5,981 nt of DNA, taken from CAZBUK01 sp964495085. GTDB taxonomy: Bacteria > Bacteroidota > Ignavibacteria > T3Sed10-11. The notes beneath the pieces were generated by a model. That model made no database searches, had not been told where the DNA came from, and saw only the letters and a list, made by a program, of their open reading frames with translations. The position numbers and the translations under genes are program-made. Shown here in pieces: positions 1 to 5,981 of this stretch. The stretch is from contig CAZBUK010000145.1 of NCBI GenBank assembly GCA_964495085.1, forward strand, positions 1 to 5,981, written 5' to 3'. The stretch's first letter is position 1. Every line of letters starts with the position of its first letter.

Positions 1-67
1 TTATCTTTTGGTGGGATAAAATGACTAGGCCGCAATCTGTAGCGGCACACGAGATGATTCCTTATAC

Positions 68-94
68 CGATGGTGTCAGGTTAGGACACTACCG
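68..94 (-). other. Imperfect hairpin downstream of the two-TM gene
   Basis: Two 10-base arms (68-77 and 85-94) flank a 7-base loop and pair with one mismatch and one G-U wobble. The hairpin lies about 30 bases past the stop of the two-TM gene, where a 3' end or terminator would be expected. No T-run follows on either strand, so a classical intrinsic terminator is not supported. A second perfect 6-bp inverted repeat (ATATCG/CGATAT, 120-136) overlaps the stop codon itself. Together they may stabilise the 3' end of the transcript, which is an inference. Confidence 0.3.
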
Positions 95-125
95 ACGATT
101 AAGAGAGGTACCGACAAGCATATCG

Positions 126-542
126 TTATCCGATATACTCAGGATACTGGAGGGCGAGCTCCTGACATTCTTTTGCAATTTCATCCTTTGAGCGAAGGCC
201 GAGTCGAACGGAAAGATCCAGCGCGTTGAGCCGGCCGAGGCAACCTGAAACCTTCGATAAGTTCCCTGAGATATCGAGCTGCTTCTGAATGCCCGTCGAA
301 ATGGTCGCGCAGAGGGTAAAGACCGCCACGATCGCGCATGTCCATCTCCACGTGAGAATCGGAGAATTAGACGCCGCTGTATATCCGGCGAGAACAGTAG
401 CAAACGCACTTGCGAGCAGTCCGATGATAATGGTCTGAGTATTCGCTCGTCGAAAATTCCTCATTTTCTTTTCTGCTCTCTTCCGGCTTTCAACGATCCA
501 CCGGATATGATCGTCGGCAGGTTGCTGATTTAATTCGTGCAT
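126..542 (-). CDS. Small two-TM membrane protein, SLATT-like
   Basis: This encodes 138 aa. The start is well supported: the Shine-Dalgarno AAGGGAGGA (548-556) lies 5 bases before the ATG, behind a near-consensus promoter. Residues 1-35 are hydrophilic and basic (RKRAEKKMRNFRRAN). Two hydrophobic helices follow at about 37-57 and 66-86, separated by a short loop (ASNSPILTW). The rest is a probably cytosolic helical tail with CLGRLNALDL near 101-110 and an acidic helix ending in YPEYIG. A basic N-terminus, 2TM hairpin and C-terminal helical segment ending in a YPE-like motif resemble SLATT-type proteins (SMODS- and SLOG-associating 2TM effectors, proposed pore-forming immunity effectors) and many uncharacterised small membrane proteins. 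The assignment rests on layout, not on a search. No nucleotidyltransferase, SLOG or TIR partner is visible nearby, so the function remains unknown. The gene is transcribed leftwards, alone in this window. Confidence 0.8.
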   Translation of the reverse strand: MHELNQQPADDHIRWIVESRKRAEKKMRNFRRANTQTIIIGLLASAFATVLAGYTAASNSPILTWRWTCAIVAVFTLCATISTGIQKQLDISGNLSKVSGCLGRLNALDLSVRLGLRSKDEIAKECQELALQYPEYIG

Positions 543-564
543 ATGAATCCTCCCTTAATCGCGA

Positions 565-593
565 AATATACGATTTGACCCGGGATATGTCAA
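565..593 (-). promoter_or_regulatory. Sigma70-type promoter of the two-TM gene
   Basis: On the minus strand a perfect -35 box TTGACA (588-593) is followed by a 17-base spacer and the -10 box TATATT (565-570, one mismatch from TATAAT). Transcription would start near 557-559, giving a very short leader that begins just before the Shine-Dalgarno. The -35 overlaps a small inverted repeat, TTGAC/GTCAA (575-579 and 589-593), that could be an operator half-site pair or chance. This is the best promoter in the window. Confidence 0.75.
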
Positions 594-1083
594 GCTTAAA
601 ATCTCACATCTGGAGATAATGAGTCTCAATAGAATGATACGGCTCTTACATGGTGGTATCGATTGAAGTGAGCACAGGCTTGAAAGCATTACGTATTCGC
701 TTTCGGCGATAACCAAAGAATTAAGATCCGGCAACGGATCTATTAAATCCGGCATTGTATGAGGGCTAAAACGGTCAAAGCATTTTATTTTTGAATAAGA
801 AAACGATTCCGGAGATCGTATCTGTTGGTCGGTGGATTATAGATATCGACAGTATTTTGGTGGGTTTAACAAACCGGATGAATCTGTTTTAATAAAATGT
901 ACTATGCCAGTTCATCGGACTAATATTAGCCCACCAGGGAGAAATCTCCGCCTTTATCAATTTTCTGAAAATGTGAAGCTAACTCTCTATCTGTCAATGA
1001 ATTATATCGGTCCATCATACTGCAAAATAAAATGGCACACCAATTGCTATAATCATTATAAACTAATAGTCGGAGAAAAGGGG
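594..1083. other. AT-rich stretch with no convincing gene
   Basis: About 490 bases lie between the promoter of the two-TM gene and the porin remnant. A plus-strand frame is open from about 799 and runs into the porin frame from a GTG at 832, but its translation (832-1083) is cysteine-rich, shows no alternating beta-strand pattern, and is not recognisable. It has no Shine-Dalgarno at the GTG. I read it as fortuitously open non-coding DNA, or sequence so decayed or replaced that its origin is lost. A minus-strand frame at 555-755 also lacks a ribosome binding site and covers the promoter. Confidence 0.4.
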
Positions 1084-1284
1084 ATGTCGGATACGATAAG
1101 CAACAAACTCAGGTCCGAAGAAAGATTCGGAGGGGGTCTCAACTATTTTCTCGCAGGACATGGAGCGAACATTAAAATCCTCTTTGAGCGGGTGTATAAC
1201 AACCAACCTGTTGCAGGCAGCGAAAACTATCGCAGCTTCGCTTCAAACCAGATACTTCTACAGATCCAGTACTTAACTTTTTAA
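1084..1284 (+). pseudogene. C-terminal remnant of an outer-membrane porin
   Basis: The last ~55 codons (from about 1117) read like the final strands of a porin beta-barrel of the phosphate-selective (OprO/OprP-like) type. RFGGGLNYFLAGHGANIK gives a strand, the common porin element G-H-x-A-N/K-I-K and a second strand. After a turn (NNQPVAGSENYRSF) the last strand NQILLQIQYLTF ends in the terminal Phe used by BAM to recognise outer-membrane proteins. An intact porin is usually 350-450 aa, so some 85% is missing; no signal peptide or other strands are seen upstream. The same frame stays open back to a GTG at 832, but that part is not porin-like. A GGAG eight bases before ATG 1084 would allow a 66-aa product, yet too few strands remain to form a barrel. 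I infer a 5'-deleted relic. Confidence 0.6.
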
Positions 1285-1350
1285 TTCTGAACTGTACACC
1301 TGATAACGATTCAACGATACACAGATCTAACGCATCAAAGGAATAATAAC

Positions 1351-3051
1351 ATGAAGAACATCAAATTAAACGTCATGACGAAGCTGATACTGCTGACAAG
1401 CTCTTTTGTTTTGGTTTCGCTTTTACTTGCAGGGATCTTTTCATACAGACAGGCTGTGTCGGAAATGGCAGCAATCGTGGAAGTCGATCTATTACCCGTT
1501 GCCTAACTTGCCTACAATCTCGCCGAGATTCATCATAGCGAAGATCGTGTAGAAGAGCTCGAAAAGGTTTTAATCGGAACGAAACTCGGAGAGACCGGCT
1601 ATATATACGGGATGAATACCGAGGGACTCTTAGTAATGCATCCCTTGATTAAAGGTACGAATATAGGCCAGCACCAATTTACACAACAAATCATAAACAT
1701 CTCGAAAAATCTGCGGCCCGGTGAAACCGGAGTGGTATACTATTACTGGAAGAACCAGGGCGAGACAACGGAGAGAGAGAAAATTGCCGTTTTTTCATAT
1801 TATAAACCTCTCGACCTTATTCTGGTCGCCGGCAGCTACACAGATGAATTTACCTCCGAGGCTGCATCGGGGATGGCAACATTAATTATCATTATTTCGG
1901 TGGTGGCTGGCAGTTTAACAATTATTATCGGTTCTATCTTTGCCAATAGAATTTCCAGGCCGATTCAGAAATTAAAAGATCTCGCTATATTAGTCGCCGA
2001 AAGGGATTTACGCAATAGCATAGAAGTAAATTCCAAGGACGAGATCGGCGAGCTGGCGAAGGCATTCAGTAAAATGGTGGTCGACCTGCGCGATACCGTC
2101 GGACATGTACAGGAAGCCTCATCGGCTGTCGCAAGCTCGAGCGCCGAGATTTCCTCGAGTACCGAGGAGATGGCTGCGGGAGCACAGGAACAGACCTCCC
2201 AGGCCGGCGAGGTGGCAAGCGCGATCGAAGAGATGACGAAGACCATACTCGAGAACTCAAAGAACGCATCGGACACGACCGTTAACGCAAAGAATGCAAG
2301 AGATATCGCTCTGGACGGTTCCAAAGTTGTCGAAGCGACAATCCAGGGAATGCGTAAAATCGCCGAAGTCGTGCGTGCATCGGCCTCTACGGTTAACGAA
2401 CTTGGCGAATCGAGCAATCAGATCGGTGAAATTATCAACGTTATCGACGATATCGCGGACCAGACCAACCTTCTTGCGTTGAATGCGGCTATCGAAGCCG
2501 CGCGCGCCGGAGAACAGGGACGTGGATTTGCGGTCGTCGCCGACGAGGTGCGGAAACTCGCCGAGAGAACTACCAATGCGAACAAGGAAATCGCAGATAT
2601 GATCAAGAAGATTCAGCGCGATACCGGCGGTGCGGTCAGTTCTATGGAAGAAGGAACCCGGAAAGTCGACGAGGGTATCGAGCTTGCAGACAAAGCCGGA
2701 CAATCGCTCTCGGAGATCGTCGATAAGGTCCAGAAGGTGACGGATATGATCACCCAGATAGCGGCTGCAAGCGAACAGCAGTCAAGTGCAAGCGAGCAGA
2801 TCTCGAAAAATATCGAAGCGATCAGCACCGTAAGCCAGCAGACCGCCAGCGGTACCGAACAGGTTGCCCGTGCAGCGGAAGATCTGAACCGGCTCACGGA
2901 CAGGCTCCACAGTCTGGTTTCTCAGTTCAAACTGAGCGACGATGATTCACACAACGCCAAACTTTCTCACCATGGGAGCGAAGGACAAACTTTCCACAAA
3001 AAATCGAAAACATCCGTCAGAGCCAATGGGGTGCTTGTCAACAACCACTAA
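1351..3051 (+). pseudogene. Methyl-accepting chemotaxis protein interrupted by an in-frame TAA
   Basis: The locus is a 566-codon chemoreceptor. ATG 1351 has AAAGGA (1337-1342) eight bases upstream. Residues 12-32 form TM1; a periplasmic sCache-type ligand domain follows, with GETGYIY and HPLIKG motifs and a final VAGSYTDEF. TM2 lies at about 175-197, HAMP at 198-250 (RPIQKL, DEIGELAKAF), and the coiled-coil signalling domain at about 252-527. The conserved hairpin tip DQTNLLALNAAIEAARAGEQ (2461-2520) would bind CheA and CheW, and putative methylation sites are SSSTEEMAAG and AAASEQQSSA. Codon 52 is TAA (1504-1506) in the middle of PVA*LAYNL. The frame is identical before and after it and no other lesion is seen in 514 codons. 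The Cys- and Trp-free tail lacks the CheR-tethering NWETF pentapeptide. The lesion is recent, read through, or a sequencing error. Confidence 0.85.
1612..3051 (+). CDS. Chemoreceptor fragment: longest open frame after the internal stop
   Basis: This is the longest open frame left after the nonsense codon, 479 aa from the next in-frame ATG. It keeps the second half of the sCache domain (residues 1-80), TM2 (88-110), HAMP and the whole cytoplasmic signalling hairpin. It lacks TM1, so the sensor remnant would have no export signal. The only Shine-Dalgarno-like sequence, GGAG at 1588-1591, is 20 bases from the ATG, so efficient re-initiation is doubtful. If translated, it would be a ligand-blind receptor that could still join CheA/CheW arrays; this is inference. 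Confidence 0.45.
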   Translation: MNTEGLLVMHPLIKGTNIGQHQFTQQIINISKNLRPGETGVVYYYWKNQGETTEREKIAVFSYYKPLDLILVAGSYTDEFTSEAASGMATLIIIISVVAGSLTIIIGSIFANRISRPIQKLKDLAILVAERDLRNSIEVNSKDEIGELAKAFSKMVVDLRDTVGHVQEASSAVASSSAEISSSTEEMAAGAQEQTSQAGEVASAIEEMTKTILENSKNASDTTVNAKNARDIALDGSKVVEATIQGMRKIAEVVRASASTVNELGESSNQIGEIINVIDDIADQTNLLALNAAIEAARAGEQGRGFAVVADEVRKLAERTTNANKEIADMIKKIQRDTGGAVSSMEEGTRKVDEGIELADKAGQSLSEIVDKVQKVTDMITQIAAASEQQSSASEQISKNIEAISTVSQQTASGTEQVARAAEDLNRLTDRLHSLVSQFKLSDDDSHNAKLSHHGSEGQTFHKKSKTSVRANGVLVNNH

Positions 3052-3077
3052 GCCTGAAAGATTATTCATACGAAAAA

Positions 3078-3857
3078 TCAATTCGTTTGAGACAATCCCC
3101 CTACCACCCAGATATTTCCTCCGGATGATCTCAGTCGGTCGAAAAGTATGCGCCTTCCGTCCGGTGACCAATTTGGCTGATAATCTCCTCCGGGGCCTCT
3201 GGTGAGCTGCCGGTATGAGGCGTCTTCCATGGAAAACAACCAGATGTTCAAATCCCCGTTGCGGTCCGAATTAAAAACAATCGATTTCCCGTACGGTGAT
3301 CGAGTTCTATCCCCTGAGCTTTGTTCTGGCGACATATACGGCACTGTCCCGAGTGTGATTCCGGTTTTAGTTAATTGAGTCCCTCTTACAGCTTTTGCGA
3401 GACCGAAGTCGATTATCTTAATCTGGTCATCTTGCGTGATAAATATATTCGCGGGTTTCAGATCGCGATGAACGATCCCTGTTTCATGTGCCTTATGAAG
3501 TCCCGAAGAAATCTGAATTGCATAGTTCACGACGTCCCGAAGGGGGAGCGTACTACTTTCAATTCGTGTTTTTAACGGCACGCCCTCATAGAAGGCCATA
3601 ACGATGAAGATATCGCCGTCGGCTGATTCCTCAATCGAATATATGCTGCATATGTGAGCATGATCGAGCGACGATGCGGCTCTCGCTTCCTGGAGAAACC
3701 GCTGACGATCGGATTCATCCTGTCCGGGATATCGGGAGAGGAACTTGAGCGCAACGGTGCGGTCGAGTTTTGTATCGTGGGCTTTGTAGACAACGCCCAT
3801 ACCTCCCTCACCTAGTTTCTCGAGTATTTTATAATGTGAGATGGTTTTACCGATCAT
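3078..3857 (-). CDS. Truncated Ser/Thr kinase fused to the end of a WD40-like propeller
   Basis: This encodes 259 aa. Residues 1-179 are the first part of a PknB-type kinase: glycine loop GEGGMGVVY (16-24), ATP lysine K38 in VALK, helix-C Glu E57, HRDLKPAN (130-137), DFG (150-152) and the SPE of the activation segment (176-178). The substrate-binding half of the C-lobe (the DxWSxG motif to the final Arg) and any TM segment are absent. After about ten out-of-place residues the frame enters PD40/TolB-type propeller repeats: GKSIVFNSDRNGDLNIW, then QPNWSPDGRRILFD and NIWVV. Intact kinase-PD40 proteins are commonly 800-900 aa. An ATP site remains, but a folded active kinase is unlikely. The start codon follows the usual N-terminus (MIGKTISHYKILEKLGEGG), with only a weak Shine-Dalgarno (ACGG). 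The 102-base AT-rich gap upstream follows the paralogous kinase on the same strand. The gene is convergent with the chemoreceptor, 26 bases away. Confidence 0.8.
   Translation of the reverse strand: MIGKTISHYKILEKLGEGGMGVVYKAHDTKLDRTVALKFLSRYPGQDESDRQRFLQEARAASSLDHAHICSIYSIEESADGDIFIVMAFYEGVPLKTRIESSTLPLRDVVNYAIQISSGLHKAHETGIVHRDLKPANIFITQDDQIKIIDFGLAKAVRGTQLTKTGITLGTVPYMSPEQSSGDRTRSPYGKSIVFNSDRNGDLNIWLFSMEDASYRQLTRGPGGDYQPNWSPDGRRILFDRLRSSGGNIWVVGGLSQTN
3288..3322 (-). other. Deletion scar: frameshifted kinase segment joined to propeller
   Basis: Reading minus strand, the SPEQ codons end CAA, followed by one extra A (the AAA run is 3320-3322). Skipping it, the next ten codons (3319-3290) read A Q G I E L D H R T, which matches the paralogue's A Q G G K V D H R T. 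The expected next kinase residues, D-I-W-S, never come. Instead GGGAAATCG begins the propeller (GKSIVF). The join falls in an ACGG tetramer (3289-3292) that fits both the kinase (CGTACGGAT expected) and a propeller SPDGK codon string. The extra base makes the actual frame run on into the propeller frame. Confidence 0.75.
3321..3500 (-). repeat. Kinase paralogue segment, copy 1
   Basis: Sixty codons of the truncated kinase, from LHKAHETGIVHRDLKPAN to SPEQ, are homologous to 5802-5981. By eye, 47 of the 60 residues are identical without gaps, with most differences in the activation loop between DFG and GTVPYM. The DNA differs at many third positions, so this is an old duplication and not a recent copy. 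Confidence 0.75.
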
Positions 3858-3959
3858 TATGATACCGTCAGCATTAGTTTTGTTTTATAATGAATAATAC
3901 CAATGAAATTCGATCAATACTAACTTAATTTTAATTTCACATCTTCTTGAGTCTTACCC

Positions 3960-5981
3960 CTATCCAAAATTTATCCGTTGTAAAATATCTTGAAATTTTG
4001 GATCTGTTCGCAGTGAGTTAAATCGATGGTCCTTATTTAGAAAGACTAACCAGCTTGAGCGTTCCTGAATCGCCTTTTCCAAATATATAAATGTCTTTTC
4101 ATTCTCTCCCAGACCAGCGTAGATGGCGGCTAGGTGATAGGATGGAACGTAGCTTTGTAAGGAAATGCTTTCTAATTCACCTAACACTTTCTCAACCTCG
4201 TGCCGTTCACCCAAAACCGCATATGTGTATCCGAGGGAAGCAATATACATTGGAGTTCCGTTAGATAGTTCGATAGCTTTCTGATGTTCAATAATTGCTT
4301 GTTGATACCACCCTTTTTGTTCATATGCCAAAGCGAGCGCCCATCGCGCACGGGGAAAGTTAGGATCCAACTCAAGTGTCTGTTCCAATTGTCGGATCGC
4401 TAGGTCAAACTCTCCTACAAAATGGTAGATCCACGCTATAGCTGCGTTGAGAATGAGCGATAGCGGATCGAGTTCTCGTGCACGTGCAGCTTCTGCAAGT
4501 GCCTCCTCGTGTCGCCCCATCATAGCGAGAAATTCAAAATACCAGTAACGTGCGGTGGCATAATTTGGATTAAGTGAAATCGAGTGTTTGAATTTTTCTT
4601 CCGCTCCTACAAAATCCCAATCAAAACGATGTAGAACAAAAGCATGGGATGCATGAGCTTCTGCCAACTCGTTGTCAAGTTCTATCGCTTTCTGAGCTGC
4701 AGCTTTAGCTTTCGGGAAAGCTTCTTTTGGTGTCTCCCTGCTTCCAAAGTATGGCAACAAAACATAACAATCAGCCAATCCTGCATACGCAGGTGCATAA
4801 GTTGGGTCATGGGCAACTGCTTCCTGGAAATATTCAACCGCTCTTGTCAATCCATCCTCGGTCCGGCGATTCCAGTAATAGCGGCCTTTAAGGTAAGCTT
4901 CATACGCTTGAGGGCTTACTGAAGGAGCCGATTCAAAACGAATATTCTGTTCCGGAGTTAGGGTTATTTGGATTTCACGAGCAATTTCACGTGTTACTTC
5001 ACGCTGCAAAGCAAGCACATTGATTAAATCGAGTTCGAAACTTTTTGCCCAAAGATGGCGCTCCGAAGCTACCTCAATCAATTGTACCGTTATGCGGACT
5101 CGATCCAGAGATCTAAATACAGATCCTTCAATGATACCCTCTACATTAAGCTCACTACCAATTTGTGGTAATGATTTCTGTGTTCCTTTGTATGGCATCA
5201 CCGAAGTACGGGATATCACCCGCAAATCCTTGATTTGTGCTAAATTGGCAATCAATGCATCGGTCATTCCATCGGCAAAGTATTCCTGCTCGAGATCACC
5301 TGAAAGATTCGCAAGCGGAAGTATGGCAATGGATCTGATTTCACCGGTTGTAATCGTTTGTCCCGAAAAATTAAAATACAAATACCCCGCGATCACTACT
5401 ATTAATAGTATTGAGATACCATAAATTAGGGGTTTAATTCTTATTATATTCGAGTGCTCATCTGGTGTGATAACCTTATCAGCATATCTTGCAGAGGGAG
5501 TCATCGTAAGAACTCCTGATGACATTTCATTTGCGGATCTCCGTAAGTCTACGATTATTTCATCAGCGTGTTGATATCTATCCTGTGGATCTTTCTCCAG
5601 ACATTTCAGAATAATGTTTTCAAGTGTAATAGGTATACCGGATCGTAGTCCAGTGACGGGAGCGGGATCTTCGTTGATTATAGAATACACAAGCGCCGTT
5701 TCATATTCGCTCTTGAACGGCCGCTGACCCGTTATCATCTCATACAACACCACCCCGAGCGACCAGATGTCTGTCCGATGATCGACCTTTCCACCTTGTG
5801 CCTGTTCAGGCGACATATAAGGAACAGTGCCGAGTGTGGTGCTGGATTTGGTGAGCAGCGATCGTTCCGCCACTCTTGCCAATCCAAAGTCGATGATTTT
5901 AATCTGATCATCAGTTGTGATAAAAATATTCGCCGGTTTTAAATCCCTGTGGACGATTCCTTTCTCGTGGGCTTTCTGTAA
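3960..5981 (-). CDS. Ser/Thr protein kinase with TM, TolB/FlgO-like domain and TPRs (5' partial)
   Basis: 673 codons are visible; the gene enters from the right edge, missing roughly the first 120 residues (glycine loop, ATP lysine). The open frame continues upstream of codon TTG at 5882, which is the Leu after DFG and not a start. Visible residues: HRDLKPAN 11-18, DFG 31-33, SPE 57-59, DIWSLG 71-76, and DRYQHADEI near 134-142 closing the kinase. One TM helix lies at about 184-204 (GISILLIVVIAGYLYF). A TolB/FlgO-like domain spans about 213-343 (SIAILPLANLSGD, EYFADGMTDALIANL, RVISRTSVMPYKG, IEGSVFRS), and TPR helices about 358-635 (AYAGLADCYVLL, AIELDNELAEAH and similar). The end, HRFNSLRTDPKFQDILQRI, is typical of this family. 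A cytosolic kinase with an extracytoplasmic sensor or scaffold is the likely layout. The substrate is unknown. All visible catalytic residues are intact. Confidence 0.9.
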   Translation of the reverse strand, partial: LQKAHEKGIVHRDLKPANIFITTDDQIKIIDFGLARVAERSLLTKSSTTLGTVPYMSPEQAQGGKVDHRTDIWSLGVVLYEMITGQRPFKSEYETALVYSIINEDPAPVTGLRSGIPITLENIILKCLEKDPQDRYQHADEIIVDLRRSANEMSSGVLTMTPSARYADKVITPDEHSNIIRIKPLIYGISILLIVVIAGYLYFNFSGQTITTGEIRSIAILPLANLSGDLEQEYFADGMTDALIANLAQIKDLRVISRTSVMPYKGTQKSLPQIGSELNVEGIIEGSVFRSLDRVRITVQLIEVASERHLWAKSFELDLINVLALQREVTREIAREIQITLTPEQNIRFESAPSVSPQAYEAYLKGRYYWNRRTEDGLTRAVEYFQEAVAHDPTYAPAYAGLADCYVLLPYFGSRETPKEAFPKAKAAAQKAIELDNELAEAHASHAFVLHRFDWDFVGAEEKFKHSISLNPNYATARYWYFEFLAMMGRHEEALAEAARARELDPLSLILNAAIAWIYHFVGEFDLAIRQLEQTLELDPNFPRARWALALAYEQKGWYQQAIIEHQKAIELSNGTPMYIASLGYTYAVLGERHEVEKVLGELESISLQSYVPSYHLAAIYAGLGENEKTFIYLEKAIQERSSWLVFLNKDHRFNSLRTDPKFQDILQRINFG
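5802..5981 (-). repeat. Kinase paralogue segment, copy 2
   Basis: This is the partner of 3321-3500: the catalytic loop to SPEQ of the TPR-type kinase. It provides the intact reference for what should follow SPEQ in the truncated neighbour (AQG...DHRTDIWSLG), and thereby exposes the frameshift and deletion there. Homology probably extends beyond the right edge. Confidence 0.75.

Noticed and set aside
1..125. A partial gene at the left edge
   Set aside because: No frame with recognisable protein sequence; only short inverted repeats are seen there.
555..755. A 66-codon minus-strand open frame upstream of the two-TM gene
   Set aside because: It has no Shine-Dalgarno, no recognisable sequence, and covers the strong promoter and ribosome binding site of the real gene.
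832..1083. N-terminal half of a 150-codon frame starting at GTG 832
   Set aside because: There is no ribosome binding site; it is rich in Cys, His and Tyr without porin strand pattern, and AT-rich. Only the distal part looks like protein.
1281..1306. Sigma28-like promoter before the chemoreceptor (TTAA, 14 bases, CCTGATAA)
   Set aside because: Only a 6/8 match to GCCGATAA, with a weak -35 and off-consensus spacing; too likely by chance in AT-rich DNA to annotate.
1504..1506. Selenocysteine, pyrrolysine or alternative-code reading of the internal stop
   Set aside because: The codon is TAA, not TGA or TAG, and TAA ends the two-TM, porin and MCP frames normally.
1965..2897. Several long minus-strand open frames inside the chemoreceptor
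   Set aside because: They are antisense shadows of biased GC-rich codons (Ser/Ala-rich coiled coil); the plus strand carries the conserved MCP motifs.
3070..3086. Hairpin ACGAA/TTCGT between the convergent chemoreceptor and kinase genes
   Set aside because: The stem is only 5 bp, AT-rich, and without a T-run on either strand, so it is not a supportable terminator.
5880..5882. TTG as start codon of the TPR kinase
   Set aside because: It is the Leu following DFG in a kinase catalytic core; the frame continues upstream through HRDLKPAN to the window edge.

Overview
This window looks like chromosomal DNA from a Gram-negative bacterium that is rich in Ser/Thr protein kinases and carries chemotaxis genes. 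The evidence is an outer-membrane porin C-terminus, a methyl-accepting chemotaxis protein, and two tandem PknB-type kinases, one joined to a transmembrane segment, a TolB/FlgO-like domain and TPRs, the other to a WD40-like (PD40) propeller. These kinase architectures are common in FCB-group lineages such as Calditrichota, KSB1, Zixibacteria and Marinimicrobia, and in Acidobacteria. The assignment is an inference from style of protein, not from a marker gene. Standard stop codons end the genes (TAA, TGA and TAG are all used).

Layout from left to right: (1) a short minus-strand gene (126-542) for a two-TM protein resembling SLATT-type proteins, with a near-consensus sigma70 promoter and a strong Shine-Dalgarno; (2) an AT-rich stretch without a convincing gene (594-1083); (3) the last ~55-65 codons of a porin on the plus strand (to 1284), without the rest of the gene; (4) an sCache/HAMP/MCP chemoreceptor on the plus strand (1351-3051) that is complete except for one in-frame TAA at codon 52; (5) convergent with it, a minus-strand kinase-propeller protein of 259 aa (3078-3857) that is a chimera made by a large internal deletion; (6) upstream of that on the same strand, a kinase-TM-TolB/FlgO-TPR gene (3960-5981) that runs off the right edge and lacks its N-terminal kinase lobe.

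The main surprise is gene decay. Three neighbouring loci (porin remnant, chemoreceptor, kinase-propeller) are each broken in a different way. In the kinase-propeller gene the wound can be read: after the SPEQ motif the original kinase sequence continues for ten codons in the +1 frame (AQG...DHRT, matching the neighbouring paralogue), then jumps into the propeller at a short ACGG microhomology. One extra base in an AAA run lets a single reading frame pass from kinase to propeller across the scar. I see no defence island, CRISPR array, transposase, tRNA or rRNA here. The two-TM gene is the only candidate for an effector-like accessory protein, and it has no recognisable partner in the window.
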